From CAVTND01 sp963735955 (GTDB lineage: Bacteria; Pseudomonadota; Gammaproteobacteria; Burkholderiales; Burkholderiaceae_F), in NCBI GenBank assembly GCA_963735955.1, contig CAVTND010000016.1:407309-471308 (forward strand): 64,000 bases of DNA, written 5' to 3'. Below the pieces are notes generated by a model. It was not told where the DNA came from. It made no database searches and saw only the letters and a program-made list of their open reading frames with translations. The translations under genes and the position numbers were made by a program. Below are positions 18,852 to 28,325 of the stretch, piece by piece. Position 1 is the first letter of the stretch; each line of letters begins with the position of its first letter.

Positions 18852-21099
18852 CTACGGCACACCGAGCAGCAGATAAAGACTCCAGCGTCCCGCTCCGACA
18901 CCGACCCCGACGTAGGCCGGCCCGAGGGCGGTGTCTGCGCCGAGGAAGACCGAAGCTGGACCACACCGTACCTGGCGACGGCAGGCTGTCGACGCGATCG
19001 CTGATACGGCCCACTTCGGCCGATCCACCGACGTAGATGCCGGAGCCCAGCAGATCGGGCAGCGGCAGAATGCGGTTGTAGTACATCAGGCGGCCGAACG
19101 CGTACTCGCGCCCGGAAAATTCGTTGATGCGATATGCCGACAGATGCAACGGACCGCCGAGCGTGAACGACTCGTAGGCCGGCATGTCGGATCCGAGCGA
19201 CGACCCGCCGGCGGCAAACGCGTTCAGCGTATGCGGGCCCCAGCTCTTGATGGCGCGTCCAAGCGCCTCGACGCGGTTGTAACTCGTCGCCGATCCCAGC
19301 GATTCCATTGCGAAGTAGCCGGTTCCGACCAGCCCATACCCTGCCCGCGGGAAGAAGGCGCTATCGGTCTGATCGACGAAGAGTGCCGCGCGGAGCCCCG
19401 CGGTCGTCTCCCGAATCGACGGCAGCACCGGAGAGCCGGTGTCGACACGTGCATACACGCGCGACATGACGTAGCCCGCGCGGAATTGACCCCAGGTCCC
19501 CAGCACCGCGCCGCCATCCAGCCCACCCTGTGTGACGCCGATAAGATACGTGGCAACGGGGTTCTCGCCGTCAAATACGTCCCGGGTCTGCTGGCCGACG
19601 TAAATACTCGGTGCGACGAACCATTTTCCGGCTTCGTTCAGCGGCTGATAGAACTCCGACCCAAGAAATGTGTTCTGGCCGAGCTGCACCTGCGTGGTCC
19701 ATTCCGCGCCGAGGCGGTTGATCCAGGACTTGCGGTACTGCACGAGGAGGTTGAACTGATTGTCGCCCGAGAAGTCACTGGCGAGGCCGAGGCCGAAGCG
19801 TAGGTAGTCAGGCCCCCACGACTTCTCGACCGGCTCGACGAGCAGCGCGCGCGGACCAGTCTCGCCGCCGACGATCCGATAGCTGATGCTCTCGTAGTCG
19901 CCCGTTCCGTAAATGCGGCGCAGGTCGGCGCCCAGCTTGTCCTCGGTCAGCGGCTCGCCCGGCTTGCTTTCAATCAGTGCCTGTGCCACCGCCGGGTTGG
20001 TGCGCTTTAGGCCTTCGATGCGAATCTCGTCAACGCTGCCGAGCGCCTTCGACTCGGCCACCTGCTTGGATCGCAGCGCTGCATACTGCTCTGGCGGCAG
20101 GCTGTAACGCTTGAGCTTGTCGGCAAGGGCCCGCGTTGCGTCCTCGCCGATCTTGATCGCGTCCTTGGAGCGCTCAAAACTGCCCGCCGAGATGTCGCCG
20201 AGGTCCGGCGAGATCAGCACGTCGTTCGGGCCGAGGCTCTTGATCTGCTGGTCGACGGTCTGCTTGCCGAGGAAGTTGATCAACTGGGCCGTGACGCTGA
20301 GGGCCGAGGTGATCTCGGAGCGCTTCAGCGGCGGCGTGGAGATGTTGACGGCGATGATGACTTCGCCACACAGCTTGCGTGCTTCATCGATCGGCAGATT
20401 GTTGGCGATCCCGCCGTCAACCAGCAGATGGCCATCGATCTCGACCGGCGCGATCGCGCCCGGCACCGACATGCTGGCGCGCATGGCCTGCGCCAAACTG
20501 CCCTTGCTCAGCACCACGGAGTCGCCGGTCTCGATGTCGGTTGCCATCGCCCGGAACGGAATCGGCAGTTTGTCGAAGTCGCCGATGCCAAATGCCGGTG
20601 TCGACAGGTCTCGGAAGAAGGTTTCGATCGACACGCCCGCGATCACACCCTTCGGTAGCGCCAGGCCATCCTTTACGCCGAACTCGGGCTTGAACAGCGT
20701 CAGGTAGTCGTCGACCTTGCGGCGAACCGCGATTTCCTTGCGGGGCGGAGCGTCGCGGAAGATGGTGTCCCAGTCGGCTGCGACGACCCGCTTTTCCATG
20801 TCCTCCGGAGTGCGGCCGGCGGCGTACGTCCCGCCGACGACCGCGCCCATGCTGGTGCCGGTCACGCAGTGCACCGGAATGCGCATCTCCTCGAACACCT
20901 TCAACACACCGATATGCGCCAGACCGCGCGCTCCGCCGCCCGACAGCGCGAGTCCGATGCGCGGGCCTTGCGCGGATGTCGCGACCCGCTCCTGTGCGGC
21001 GGCGGGTGGTGCGGCGCCGGTGTTCGTCTGCGCGGCGGCCGCGCTCGCGATGAAAAGTCCGGTCAGGGCGGCTGCCTGCAGGTTGGTGCGGGTAATCAT
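18852..21099 (-). CDS. Patatin-like phospholipase with POTRA and outer-membrane barrel (PlpD/NTE type)
   Basis: About 750 aa. The ATG at 21099 sits six bases after AAGGAG and starts a signal peptide (LTGLFIASAAAAQ). The patatin domain has the oxyanion loop SGGGARGLAH, the nucleophile motif GTSMG and the catalytic Asp in VDGGIANNLP. A POTRA-like segment (DEIRIEGLKRTNP) and a surface-antigen barrel follow, with repeated aromatic beta strands. This is the type Vd autotransporter-like architecture in which the lipase is exported through its own barrel. One indel near 18955 shifts the last strands; reading through it gives an end at 18852 with LYLLLGVP, an aromatic-rich terminus as expected for a barrel. 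Confidence 0.88.
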
Positions 21100-21311
21100 C
21101 AAAAGCTCCTTCGGAGCAGCGCGATGCGCCATCGTTCCATACTGCTAGGGTCGCTTCTCTGACGTTCTGTCCTAACGCAAACGGTGGCGATGTGGCTCTG
21201 TCAGCACTAGTAGTTCCGGCCACCTTGAGCGGCATCCAAAACGGCCGACCGAAGCAGACGCAGACGGGCGTACGCTAATCGCGTTGATGATCCTCGAAGG
21301 AGTCTGGCGAC

Positions 21312-22405
21312 ATGAGGTGCAGTCTCTTGCTGGCCGCTGCATTGCTGTGGCCAATGAGCAGCATGGCCGCCGACTTCGCCACCAAGGGCGGTGCTGCAGG
21401 CAGGCAATGTCGATCAGATCGTCGACGTCCTGAAGCAGGATTCCGTACGATCTCGAACTGCTGATCAGTTACGGTACCTCGCGCGGCGGCTCCGCAGGAC
21501 ATCTTGCTGTCGCGGTCGCGGATGGTGTCCCTGGCGACGACCTCGTGTACTCAGCGAACTTCTACGCCGACCGTTCCCACGAGCACGCGACGGGGTTTTA
21601 CACCGACGAACTGATGGTCCGCGTGCCGAAGAAGGAATACCTGTACGGCACGACGTCCTCGCTGGGCGATACCGCATCGTTCGGGCTGGATTTCGGTGAG
21701 ATCTACAAGAGGTCCGTCATCGGAGTGCGCGTCTACGGCGTGCCGGAGAGCGAGCAGAAAGACGGTCGCCGACTTCTTCGCGCGCATCAACGACGACTAC
21801 CGCAAACGTGCCCGCAACACCGAGTACCACGTGGCGAAGTCCTTTACGACTACCTGCGACTGAACTGCGCCAAGACGATCGGCGCAGCGTTCCGGTATGG
21901 CGCCGGGTACAAAGATCTCGAGGTGACGAGTGCACGGCTGCTGTCCCGAACCCGCCTCGTCGCAGCGGCCAACGCCAACATTCCGAGCGAGATGGCCATG
22001 CGCCTGATGCAGGAGTGGCACGCACGCGGCTACCGGATGGACGTGGTCTTCTACCGTAAGTACCCCGGGTCGAACTACGTCGATCCGCACGACGACGAAC
22101 CGGTGGCGTTCAAGGACATGCCGAACCGGTTTCCGTCGGTGCTGTCGCGTGACTTCCGCAGGGAGGAAGGGCAGTACGAGGACCCGGACAATCTCTTCGT
22201 GCTGTACCTGCTCTACAACATCGCCCGCTACAGCGTGGTGGTCGACGAGGCCACGAAGCTGCTTGAAATAGGACGGAGCAAGACGCCCATGCCGTACGTC
22301 GAGGCGGCGAAGCTGGCGGCGCAAAGTGCTACTTCGGATAGCGAGAACTACGGGCGGCGAGTGTCGTTCCGACCGAAGGGGACAACGATCGACGCGGACC
22401 CTTGA
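21312..22405 (+). pseudogene. Secreted protein resembling a permuted NlpC/P60 (Lnb-like) enzyme, frameshifted
   Basis: The ATG at 21312 begins a signal peptide (CSLLLAAALLWPMSSMAAD). Joining frames gives DLELLISYGTSRGGSAGHLAV, then SANFYADRSHEHATGFYTDEL, then VADFFARINDDYRKRARNTEY, then YDYLRLNCAKTIGAAFRYG. A His in the N-terminal GHLAV strand followed much later by NC is the order seen in permuted papain-fold enzymes (LRAT, DUF4105/Lnb N-terminal). That assignment is an inference from the motif order. Indels lie near 21405, 21450, 21765 and 21840. About 360 aa when repaired. Confidence 0.6.
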
Positions 22406-22479
22406 AGTCACCGCTGTGCCGGCGTGGTCAGTCCCGCGACCGCCGACATTGCGCACTGCTGACACCAAGAGGAGAGCTT

Positions 22480-23255
22480 ATGGCATGGGAAATGGAAGTG
22501 ATGGAAGGATGCGCCGTCGTGCGCATGAACACCAACAAGATGAATGTGCAGAACGACCAGTTCTTCGCCGATCTGCACGACGCCTTTGACCGCCTCGAGC
22601 GCGAGTTTAGCGAGCTTCCGGTCGTGCTGACCGGCCAAGGCGACGTCTTCTCGGCTGGCATCGACTTCCAGTACAGCTTCGAGATCTTCGGCAGCGGCAG
22701 CCAGGACAAGATCCGCGAGTGGTATCGGGGCTACCGCGAAACGAATCTGCGCATCTTCCAGTACCCGAGGCCCACGGTGGCGGCAGTGAATGGCCATGCC
22801 ATCGCTGGCGGGCTGATCACGGCACTCGACTGCGATTTCCGGATCGCCGCCCGCAAACCGGCGAAGTTCGGCCTCAACGAAGTGCCCATCGGCATCCCGA
22901 TGCCGGCGGCGTATGTCGAGATCATCAGGTACGCCTTGGGCGATCAGGTCGGCGCGCTCAGCCACGCTGCGCGGGAAGCTTTACGACGCTCGAAGAGGCG
23001 GAGCGGCTCGGCTTCTTCCACGAGGTGGTGGAACCCGACAAGCTGCTCTCCACCGCGATCGAGTACGCGCGATGCATCACGCCCGACTGCAACACGGCCT
23101 ACGCGATGTCGAAGAAGGCGCTGCAGGACGGCGTGCTGCGGCAGATTGAAGAGCGTACGGTGGCTCTGGACGAGCGCCTCCCCGCCGGCATGAGCGACCC
23201 CGGGAACCGACGCGCGCAGGATCGGCGCAGGCAGGAGATCATGCACAAGCGGTAG
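22480..23255 (+). pseudogene. Enoyl-CoA hydratase/isomerase family protein, one frameshift
   Basis: A crotonase-fold enzyme of about 258 aa, acting on acyl-CoA thioesters. The ATG at 22480 follows GGAGAG. The oxyanion-hole regions are present (GDVFSAGIDFQYSFEIF and NGHAIAGGLITALDCDFRIA). The usual catalytic Glu region reads NEVPIGIPMPAAYVE. A single-base indel near 22980 separates LSHAA from YTLEEAERLGFFHEVVEPDKL, and the C-terminus continues to 23255. The enzyme stands alone, so its substrate cannot be guessed from context. Confidence 0.82.
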
Positions 23256-23294
23256 GTTCCCTGACCCTTCCGGGGCATCTCACGGCCGTGATCA

Positions 23295-23492
23295 TCAACG
23301 CGCACGGCCAGACTTCCGCTTGGCCTGGCGCTTCTCCCAGGCCGCGAGGTCCGCGAGATAGCGCTCACGCGCCGCCTCATAGACATCAAAGATGCACGGA
23401 TTGCATCCGCTTCCGCAGCACGCCTCCAGATCGGGCGGTATCGGCGGAGTTGGCGCCGGATCGTCAACGGTCTCGCCCTTGCGAACGTTCAT
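23295..23492 (-). CDS. Oxidoreductase-like domain small protein
   Basis: A 65-aa protein with the family core PPDLEACCGSGCNPCIFDVY followed by a helix ERYLADLAAWEKR. This Cys-rich motif defines the short oxidoreductase-like N-terminal family found in Betaproteobacteria and, as OXLD1, in mitochondria. The four Cys suggest a metal or disulfide site. The biochemical function is unknown. The ATG at 23492 is preceded by GGGGCTTTCGT. It is convergent with the crotonase gene. Confidence 0.85.
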   Translation of the reverse strand: MNVRKGETVDDPAPTPPIPPDLEACCGSGCNPCIFDVYEAARERYLADLAAWEKRQAKRKSGRAR

Positions 23493-23510
23493 ACGAAAGC
23501 CCCTGGTGGA

Positions 23511-23570
23511 GCGCGCCTGCGTAGAGCTGCGCGCGCCTGCGTAGAGTTGCCCGCCCCTGCGTGCGGAGCT
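23511..23570. repeat. Three tandem 20-bp units
   Basis: Units at 23511-23530 and 23531-23550 differ by one base; a third (23551-23570) is diverged. The unit reads GCGCGCCTGCGTAGAGCTGC. The array ends 7 bp before the stop of the truncated serine-hydrolase copy, at the boundary of a duplicated segment. Confidence 0.75.
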
Positions 23571-23576
23571 TGATTG

Positions 23577-24074
23577 CTAGCTCCTGAGCGCCTGCGCCAC
23601 GCGGCGCACGAAGCCCGCCGAATGCGCCCCGTCGAGCCAGCGTGCAACTACCACCGCTTCGTTGTCCGGATCGATCCAGACCATGTGGCCACCCGCGCCG
23701 AACATGAACCAGCTCGAGCGCGAGGCATCGGCGAACAGGCGCCCGTCGCGATTGAGCCATGCAAGCCAGCCGTAGAACAGCAGCCCGCGCGCATGCGCGA
23801 TGCCCGCGAGCAGCGCAAGGTAGGTCTTCGCGACGCTGAAAGTCTGGTCCGCGCGATCGGGTTCGCCCCAGGCGGCGACTTCCTCACCGCGTACACGGAT
23901 GACGCCAGAGACGCCGCCACGCAAATGCACCGGCCCGCGCAGGCGGTTGAACGGCGGCGGGTCATCGCGGTGGAGGCCCCACTGCGCAAGGTCGGCTGCC
24001 GGATCGCGCGGCCACGGAATCTCGTGCGATTGCGCGAAGGTGACTGCTTCGTTGAACTGCTCCACGACACTCAT
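23577..24074 (-). pseudogene. Internally deleted copy of a serine hydrolase (beta-lactamase-like)
   Basis: A 165-aa frame that is nearly identical to both ends of the serine hydrolase at 30188-31250. It keeps the N-terminal VEQFNEAVTFAQSHEIPWP, the SxxK motif FSVAKTYL and the C-terminal GAGGHMVWIDPD block. The middle, including the Y-x-N motif, is missing. The junction is at 23778/23779 (GLL followed directly by FYGWL). The deletion corresponds to 565 bp of the other copy, or 188 codons once that copy's frameshift is repaired, so the frame stays open. Catalysis is unlikely without the Tyr motif. The homology extends about 30 bp upstream of the ATG. Confidence 0.85.
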
Positions 24075-24330
24075 GATAGCCAGCGTAACCATCGAACGCG
24101 GCGACATTGCCCGGCGGATCGCCGCAACCGCCAATGTGAATATTCCACATTGTTTGCGACGAATAGTTTCTGGAAGCCATTGACTTGGTGGCCGACACTG
24201 CACGCTCGGGACCGGGCATGCGTTCTTCGCCAGTGAAGGTCGACGTCGACCGCGGTGCCCGACATCCGGCGTCGGACATTACGTCCGCAGGGACCCGGCC
24301 CCTCCGGGGTGCAGTTCGAAAGGAGCCTCC

Positions 24331-24696
24331 ATGCCCAATGGGAAAGCAGCTGCCATCGCTGCTGACAAGCACCTGGATACCCCGCTGTCGAAGCTCACGG
24401 CGGCGCAGTTCGTAGATGCCTTGACCGTCCACAAGCTCGCCCCGCATATCAAGTTCTGGCCCGAGAAGAAGAAGTACGAGCTCGAAGTCGAGCCGATCCT
24501 CGACAAGCTGCGTCTGCGGGATTTCATCGAAATCATCAACCGCATCAAGGTCGAGAAGAAGAAGGTCGAGTACGAGATCCCCGACTGGTGGAAATGGCGC
24601 GTCAATCCGGATCCGACGCAGATCGAGGTTGCGCAGCGTCTGGATGACGTGGTGCAGAAACTCGATGCGGTCACCAACCAGCTGGGCAATCGTTGA
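24331..24696 (+). CDS. Hypothetical 121-aa protein, first gene of an ATP-grasp cassette
   Basis: Family not recognised. The ATG at 24331 follows a strong GAAAGGAG site. The protein is charged and compact, with no signal or membrane segment. It has a short N-terminal Ala/Lys leader, a middle with clustered Lys/Glu and aromatics (KFWPEKKKYELEVE, KVEKKKVEYEIPDWWKW), and a C-terminal amphipathic helix (AQRLDDVVQKLDAVTNQL) that could form a coiled coil. It is followed 44 bp later by two genes linked to ATP-grasp ligases. It may be a substrate peptide, a partner or a scaffold. None of these is shown. Confidence 0.75.
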   Translation: MPNGKAAAIAADKHLDTPLSKLTAAQFVDALTVHKLAPHIKFWPEKKKYELEVEPILDKLRLRDFIEIINRIKVEKKKVEYEIPDWWKWRVNPDPTQIEVAQRLDDVVQKLDAVTNQLGNR

Positions 24697-24704
24697 GCAA
24701 ACCC

Positions 24705-24726
24705 CACCCCGGTCACGGCCGGGGTG
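24705..24726. other. RNA hairpin between cassette genes
   Basis: An 8-bp perfect stem (CACCCCGG with CCGGGGTG) and a 6-base loop lie between the stop of the 121-aa gene and the start of the 260-aa gene. No T-run follows, so it is not a standard terminator. It could tune relative expression or protect the upstream message. Confidence 0.5.
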
Positions 24727-24740
24727 TCAGGGAGACCCCC

Positions 24741-25523
24741 ATGAGTCTGAATGCACTGGTCGCCTGGCCCGACGACAAGCTTGCCGGCGCGGTCGCGCAT
24801 GAGTTGTCACAGCGCGGTCAATCGTGGCGCTGGCTCGTACCCAGCACCCTGGCGGGGCTCCGCGCCTCAATTTCCGACTCCGTGCTGCGGCTCGACGGCG
24901 AGTTGGTCGATGCGGTGTTGTGGCGCGTTGCACCCGAGGCCGACCTCAGTGTGGACTTCGCGGCCAACGATCGGGTGTTCGCTGACACCGAAGCGCGTTC
25001 GTTCTGGCTGGCAGCGCTGAACCTCGATGCTGTGCGCTCCACCATCCGCCCAGCGGCCGAGCTTTTCTTCGCCCGCAGCGGCTGGTCGTATTGGCGCGAG
25101 GTGTTGCGTCGCCGCTCGGTGCGTCTCGCGTCGCTGCGGTTCGGCGCCGACGTGTCCCTCGCGGGTGCTGCTTCCGCTGCATGGTTGCCTTACGGCTCCG
25201 CGACCCTGCGCCCGGTGCCTTCTGCGGCCGCCGTCGATCTGTTGGGAGCGGCCACAACACAGCTCAATGCGGCGCTACGGGTCCACTTTGCCGGCACCGT
25301 GCTCAGTGGCGCTGAGGGGCTGCTCATGCAGGCGCGCGCCGAACTTGGCAAGGCCGCACGGGTGCTCAACGACGACGGTCTTTACCTCGGTGACATGCTG
25401 GTCTCAGACGACGGCGCAATTCTTGCGGTCGACGCCTTTCCTCGCATCGAGCATCCCGCCACCGTGCGCCGTTTGCTACCCGCTACCTTGGAGGTGCTCA
25501 ATGACAGTTCTGATCGTCGGTGA
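24741..25523 (+). CDS. Hypothetical 260-aa protein paired with an ATP-grasp ligase
   Basis: The start ATG at 24741 has GGGAG nine bases upstream. A TTG at 24693 in the same frame has less support. The first 100 residues resemble a pre-ATP-grasp domain (LNALVAWPDDKLAGAVAHEL, VLRLDGELVDAVLWR). The C-terminal part ends DDGAILAVDAFPRIEHPATV, which is reminiscent of the metal-binding end of ATP-grasp folds, but the central ATP-binding Lys motifs are not evident. It may be a degenerate ATP-grasp relative acting with the next gene. Its last 23 bp overlap the start of that gene, indicating coupled expression. Confidence 0.75.
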   Translation: MSLNALVAWPDDKLAGAVAHELSQRGQSWRWLVPSTLAGLRASISDSVLRLDGELVDAVLWRVAPEADLSVDFAANDRVFADTEARSFWLAALNLDAVRSTIRPAAELFFARSGWSYWREVLRRRSVRLASLRFGADVSLAGAASAAWLPYGSATLRPVPSAAAVDLLGAATTQLNAALRVHFAGTVLSGAEGLLMQARAELGKAARVLNDDGLYLGDMLVSDDGAILAVDAFPRIEHPATVRRLLPATLEVLNDSSDRR

Positions 25524-26415
25524 CGCCGAGGACCTGACCTCCGCCTACGTCGGCTTCCGGGCCCGGCAGCACGGACTGTCAGTTCAGGTGCTGGACGAGA
25601 GTCGCTTTGGGGTCGACTGGCGATTCCATCTGGACGATGGAAACGCCGGTGCTGATGTCGTTGCATTTGCCAACGGTGATGAATTGCCGCTGCGTCAGGT
25701 GGCGGGCGCCTTTGTGCGATTCACACCGACCCCCGAAGTCCCCGTCGCAGTGCGCGACGATCCGCCCGTAACGGAAACCTATGCGCGCGAGCGGCGCGCG
25801 GCACTGCACGTTCTGCTGCATCGCCTCGCGGCACCGGTCGCCAATCCTCCCGGACGCGGTCAGGCCAACGGCTCGAAGCCTCTGCAGATGGCGCAACTGG
25901 CGAGAGCCGGTTTCGACGTGCCGTGCTGGATCGCCGGCAATGACGTGGATCAGATCCGCGCGTTCACGGCGGGGTTGCGCGATGGCGCCATCATCAAATC
26001 GTGCTCCGGTACGCGCTCCGAGGTGCGGCGCTGCTCCGAAACGTTCCTCGAGCGACTGGTAGACGGTTCGTGCCCGGTCATCGTGCAGAAGTGGGTGGAC
26101 GGGTTCGACGTGCGGCTGCACACCGTGGGCGAGCAGTCGTTCGCAACGGCCATCGAGGCCGGCCCGGGAGTGGATTATCGCTTCGATGACACGCGGCGGC
26201 AGTATCGTGCTTACTCCGCACCGGAGGCTCTCGTTGAGAAGTGTCTGAAGTTCGCACGCGACCAGGGACTCTTGATAGCGGGCTTTGACTTCCGAGTCGA
26301 CGGCGAGGGCCGCTGGTGGTGCCTGGAGTGCAATCCTGCGCCGACATTTCTGCCATACGAAATTGAAACCGGACAGGCGATCGCCGACACATTGTTAGCG
26401 AACATGGGCGGTTGA
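25501..26415 (+). CDS. RimK/MvdD-like ATP-grasp ligase
   Basis: A 304-aa ATP-grasp protein. ATP-grasp ligases activate a carboxylate with ATP and join it to an amine or hydroxyl. Visible blocks: an N-terminal Rossmann-like TVLIVGDAEDLTSAYVGF; SKPLQMAQLARAGFDVP; the nucleotide-binding Lys in AIIKSCSGTRSEV; VIVQKWVDGFDVRLHTVG; and the Mg-binding end LIAGFDFRVDGEG plus LECNPAPTFLPYE. These match RimK-related and graspetide-type maturases in layout. The ATG at 25501 overlaps the preceding gene. The substrate is unknown; the 121-aa protein is a candidate from context only. Confidence 0.85.
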   Translation: MTVLIVGDAEDLTSAYVGFRARQHGLSVQVLDESRFGVDWRFHLDDGNAGADVVAFANGDELPLRQVAGAFVRFTPTPEVPVAVRDDPPVTETYARERRAALHVLLHRLAAPVANPPGRGQANGSKPLQMAQLARAGFDVPCWIAGNDVDQIRAFTAGLRDGAIIKSCSGTRSEVRRCSETFLERLVDGSCPVIVQKWVDGFDVRLHTVGEQSFATAIEAGPGVDYRFDDTRRQYRAYSAPEALVEKCLKFARDQGLLIAGFDFRVDGEGRWWCLECNPAPTFLPYEIETGQAIADTLLANMGG

Positions 26416-26530
26416 GCGGAGGCTCTACCGGCAGCGTTGAATACAGAGCGATCTGAGAGTTCGAGTTCAGCGTCGGAAGCTTCGGCAACGAGTTTTCGAA
26501 CAGCCTCGGCCGCCATCTGACTCTCGCTTC

Positions 26531-27379
26531 CTAGCTATTCGGCGGGCCGCCCCAAAGACATGCCGCGCCGCGTACGCCGCTTGAATCGCCGTGCACTGGT
26601 CTCTCCAGGCGCGTCGCCACCTGATCTGAAAAGACGTGTGATCGCCACAATTTCGGCACGTTCGAATACAGGCGTGTGACGTTCGACACCCCACCTCCCA
26701 GCACGATCACGTCGGGATCGAGCAGGTTGATCGCTCCCCCAAGCGCCCGCGCCAGACGTTCCTCGTATCGCATGATCGCCGCCTCGCTTGCAGCTCCGCC
26801 CTCGCGTTCCAAGGCCGGCCCACATAAGTAGGTTTCGATGCAACCCGCGCGGCCGCAGTAGCAGGGTCTGAGTGGCAAGTCATCCCCGGCGGGCAGTGGC
26901 AACGGGTTGTGGCCCCACTCTCCAGCGATGGCGTTCGGCCCCTCCAGAACCCGACCGTCGACGACGATGCCGCCGCCCACGCCGGTGCCCAGTATCACGC
27001 CGAGCACCACTCGCTCGTTCTTCCCTGCGCCGTCGACCGCCTCCGAAAGCGCGAAACAGTTGGCGTCGTTCGCCAGCCGCACGGGACGCCCCAACGCGGC
27101 CTCTAGATCGCCTTGCAGCGGCCTGCCTATCAGGCAGATCGAGTTCGCGTTCTTCACCAGCCCGGTGACGCGCGAGAGCGCCCCCGGGATCCCGACGCCG
27201 ACTGTTCCTCGGCGGTCGGTGACCGACTCGATCGCGCGCACGAGCGCAGCAACCGCCTCAACCGTGCCGCCATAGTCCCCCTGCGGAGTGGGCACCCGTT
27301 GACGCACAAGTTCGCGTCCGGCCACGTCGAGGGCGATGCCTTCGATCTTGGTGCCTCCGAGGTCGATGCCGATGCGCAC
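26531..27379 (-). CDS. ROK family sugar kinase (fructokinase or GlcNAc kinase-like)
   Basis: A 282-aa cytoplasmic sugar kinase. It starts with GTG at 27379, about 8 bases after AGGA. Motifs: ATP-binding DLGGTKIEG, catalytic Asp in LANDANCFAL, second phosphate loop GVILGTGVGGG, the ROK zinc site CYCGRAGCIETYLCG and the adenosine loop VIVLGGGVSN. It is about 20 residues shorter than most relatives because the segment after GPALE is contracted. That could be a natural variant or two balanced indels. It converges on the ATP-grasp gene with 115 bp between stops, so it is probably a separate unit. Confidence 0.88.
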   Translation of the reverse strand: MRIGIDLGGTKIEGIALDVAGRELVRQRVPTPQGDYGGTVEAVAALVRAIESVTDRRGTVGVGIPGALSRVTGLVKNANSICLIGRPLQGDLEAALGRPVRLANDANCFALSEAVDGAGKNERVVLGVILGTGVGGGIVVDGRVLEGPNAIAGEWGHNPLPLPAGDDLPLRPCYCGRAGCIETYLCGPALEREGGAASEAAIMRYEERLARALGGAINLLDPDVIVLGGGVSNVTRLYSNVPKLWRSHVFSDQVATRLERPVHGDSSGVRGAACLWGGPPNS

Positions 27380-27510
27380 GAACTCGATCCTACCCGCTCA
27401 CCGCACTTTGACGTGCTGACTTGCTTTCTAGCGCGGCCTTGATGCGAGATTCAACTGGACGCTGCGCGCGCAATGCCTGCAAATCCCGCCGCTCCAAGTC
27501 AACAGCACTG

Positions 27511-28014
27511 TCAGGCGCGGGGGGGCACAAGGCCTTTGGCAGCCTCAATCCGCTCGACGCGATCGTCAAGTACGCCTATGAATGCCGCCAGCGAATTGGT
27601 GGCCTGATCGACATGCGCGCGCAGTGCCTGTTCCAGTCCATCGAGCCGCTGCGCCAGCGCAGCCTGCCGCGTTGCAGCCTGCGCCTCAAGCCGTCGCAAT
27701 TCTTCGTCCAGGTGCTCGCCCAGGGCGGTGAAACGCGACGCTTCAGCTTGATCGGCCAATGTCCGCTGCGCAGTCAACTCCTTGGCTGCACGCCGAGTTT
27801 CGACCAGTACCGTCGCCTGCTGAACCACGAGCAGGAAGAGGAACACCGCCGCGATCAGTATGGTAAAGCCGAGCAGCAGCAGGCCGAGTGGCGCCTGCGC
27901 CGTCCAGAACCCAAGGGAAAGTGTCGTCGGCGCCGTGATCACGTTCCAGTTGAGGACGAGAAACCCGACGAACGCCGCCAGCAGCAGGAACACCACCACA
28001 ACGCGCAGATTCAT
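27511..28014 (-). CDS. LapA-like membrane protein with coiled coil
   Basis: A 167-aa protein. The ATG at 28014 follows AAGGGAG. Two adjacent membrane segments (VVVFLLLAAFVGFLVLNW and LLLLGFTILIAAVFLFLLVV) resemble the LapA/DUF1049 fold. A long cytoplasmic helical region follows (RRLEAQAATRQAALAQRLDGLEQ), probably a coiled coil. In other Proteobacteria such proteins support LPS assembly control. That role is not proven here because the family is defined mainly by its membrane part. It lies apart from the usual rpsA/ihfB neighbours. Confidence 0.7.
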   Translation of the reverse strand: MNLRVVVVFLLLAAFVGFLVLNWNVITAPTTLSLGFWTAQAPLGLLLLGFTILIAAVFLFLLVVQQATVLVETRRAAKELTAQRTLADQAEASRFTALGEHLDEELRRLEAQAATRQAALAQRLDGLEQALRAHVDQATNSLAAFIGVLDDRVERIEAAKGLVPPRA

Positions 28015-28325
28015 CAGCAACTCCCTTATGTCGTCCCGGTTCGGTCGCCGGCGCAGTTCAGAACAGTGTAGTCAATGCCGACTCGACCCTGACTGTCTGG
28101 TTATGGCCGGGAAGAGCCTCAAGCGCCGACATCGGCGAGTACTTCAAGTTGTCGAATATTCGACAAACAGCGGAAAACTAAGTAGCGCCATCGCAAATCC
28201 GGGTGCGAGTGCGGATTTGCTTCACGCAATGCGCACCTAGCCTGCTCCGATCTGCCGTCGCCAAGGCAGTTCGGGAGTGGGCACATGAAACGGCAAGTTT
28301 TCAGCGCAACGCAGGCGCCGATTCG

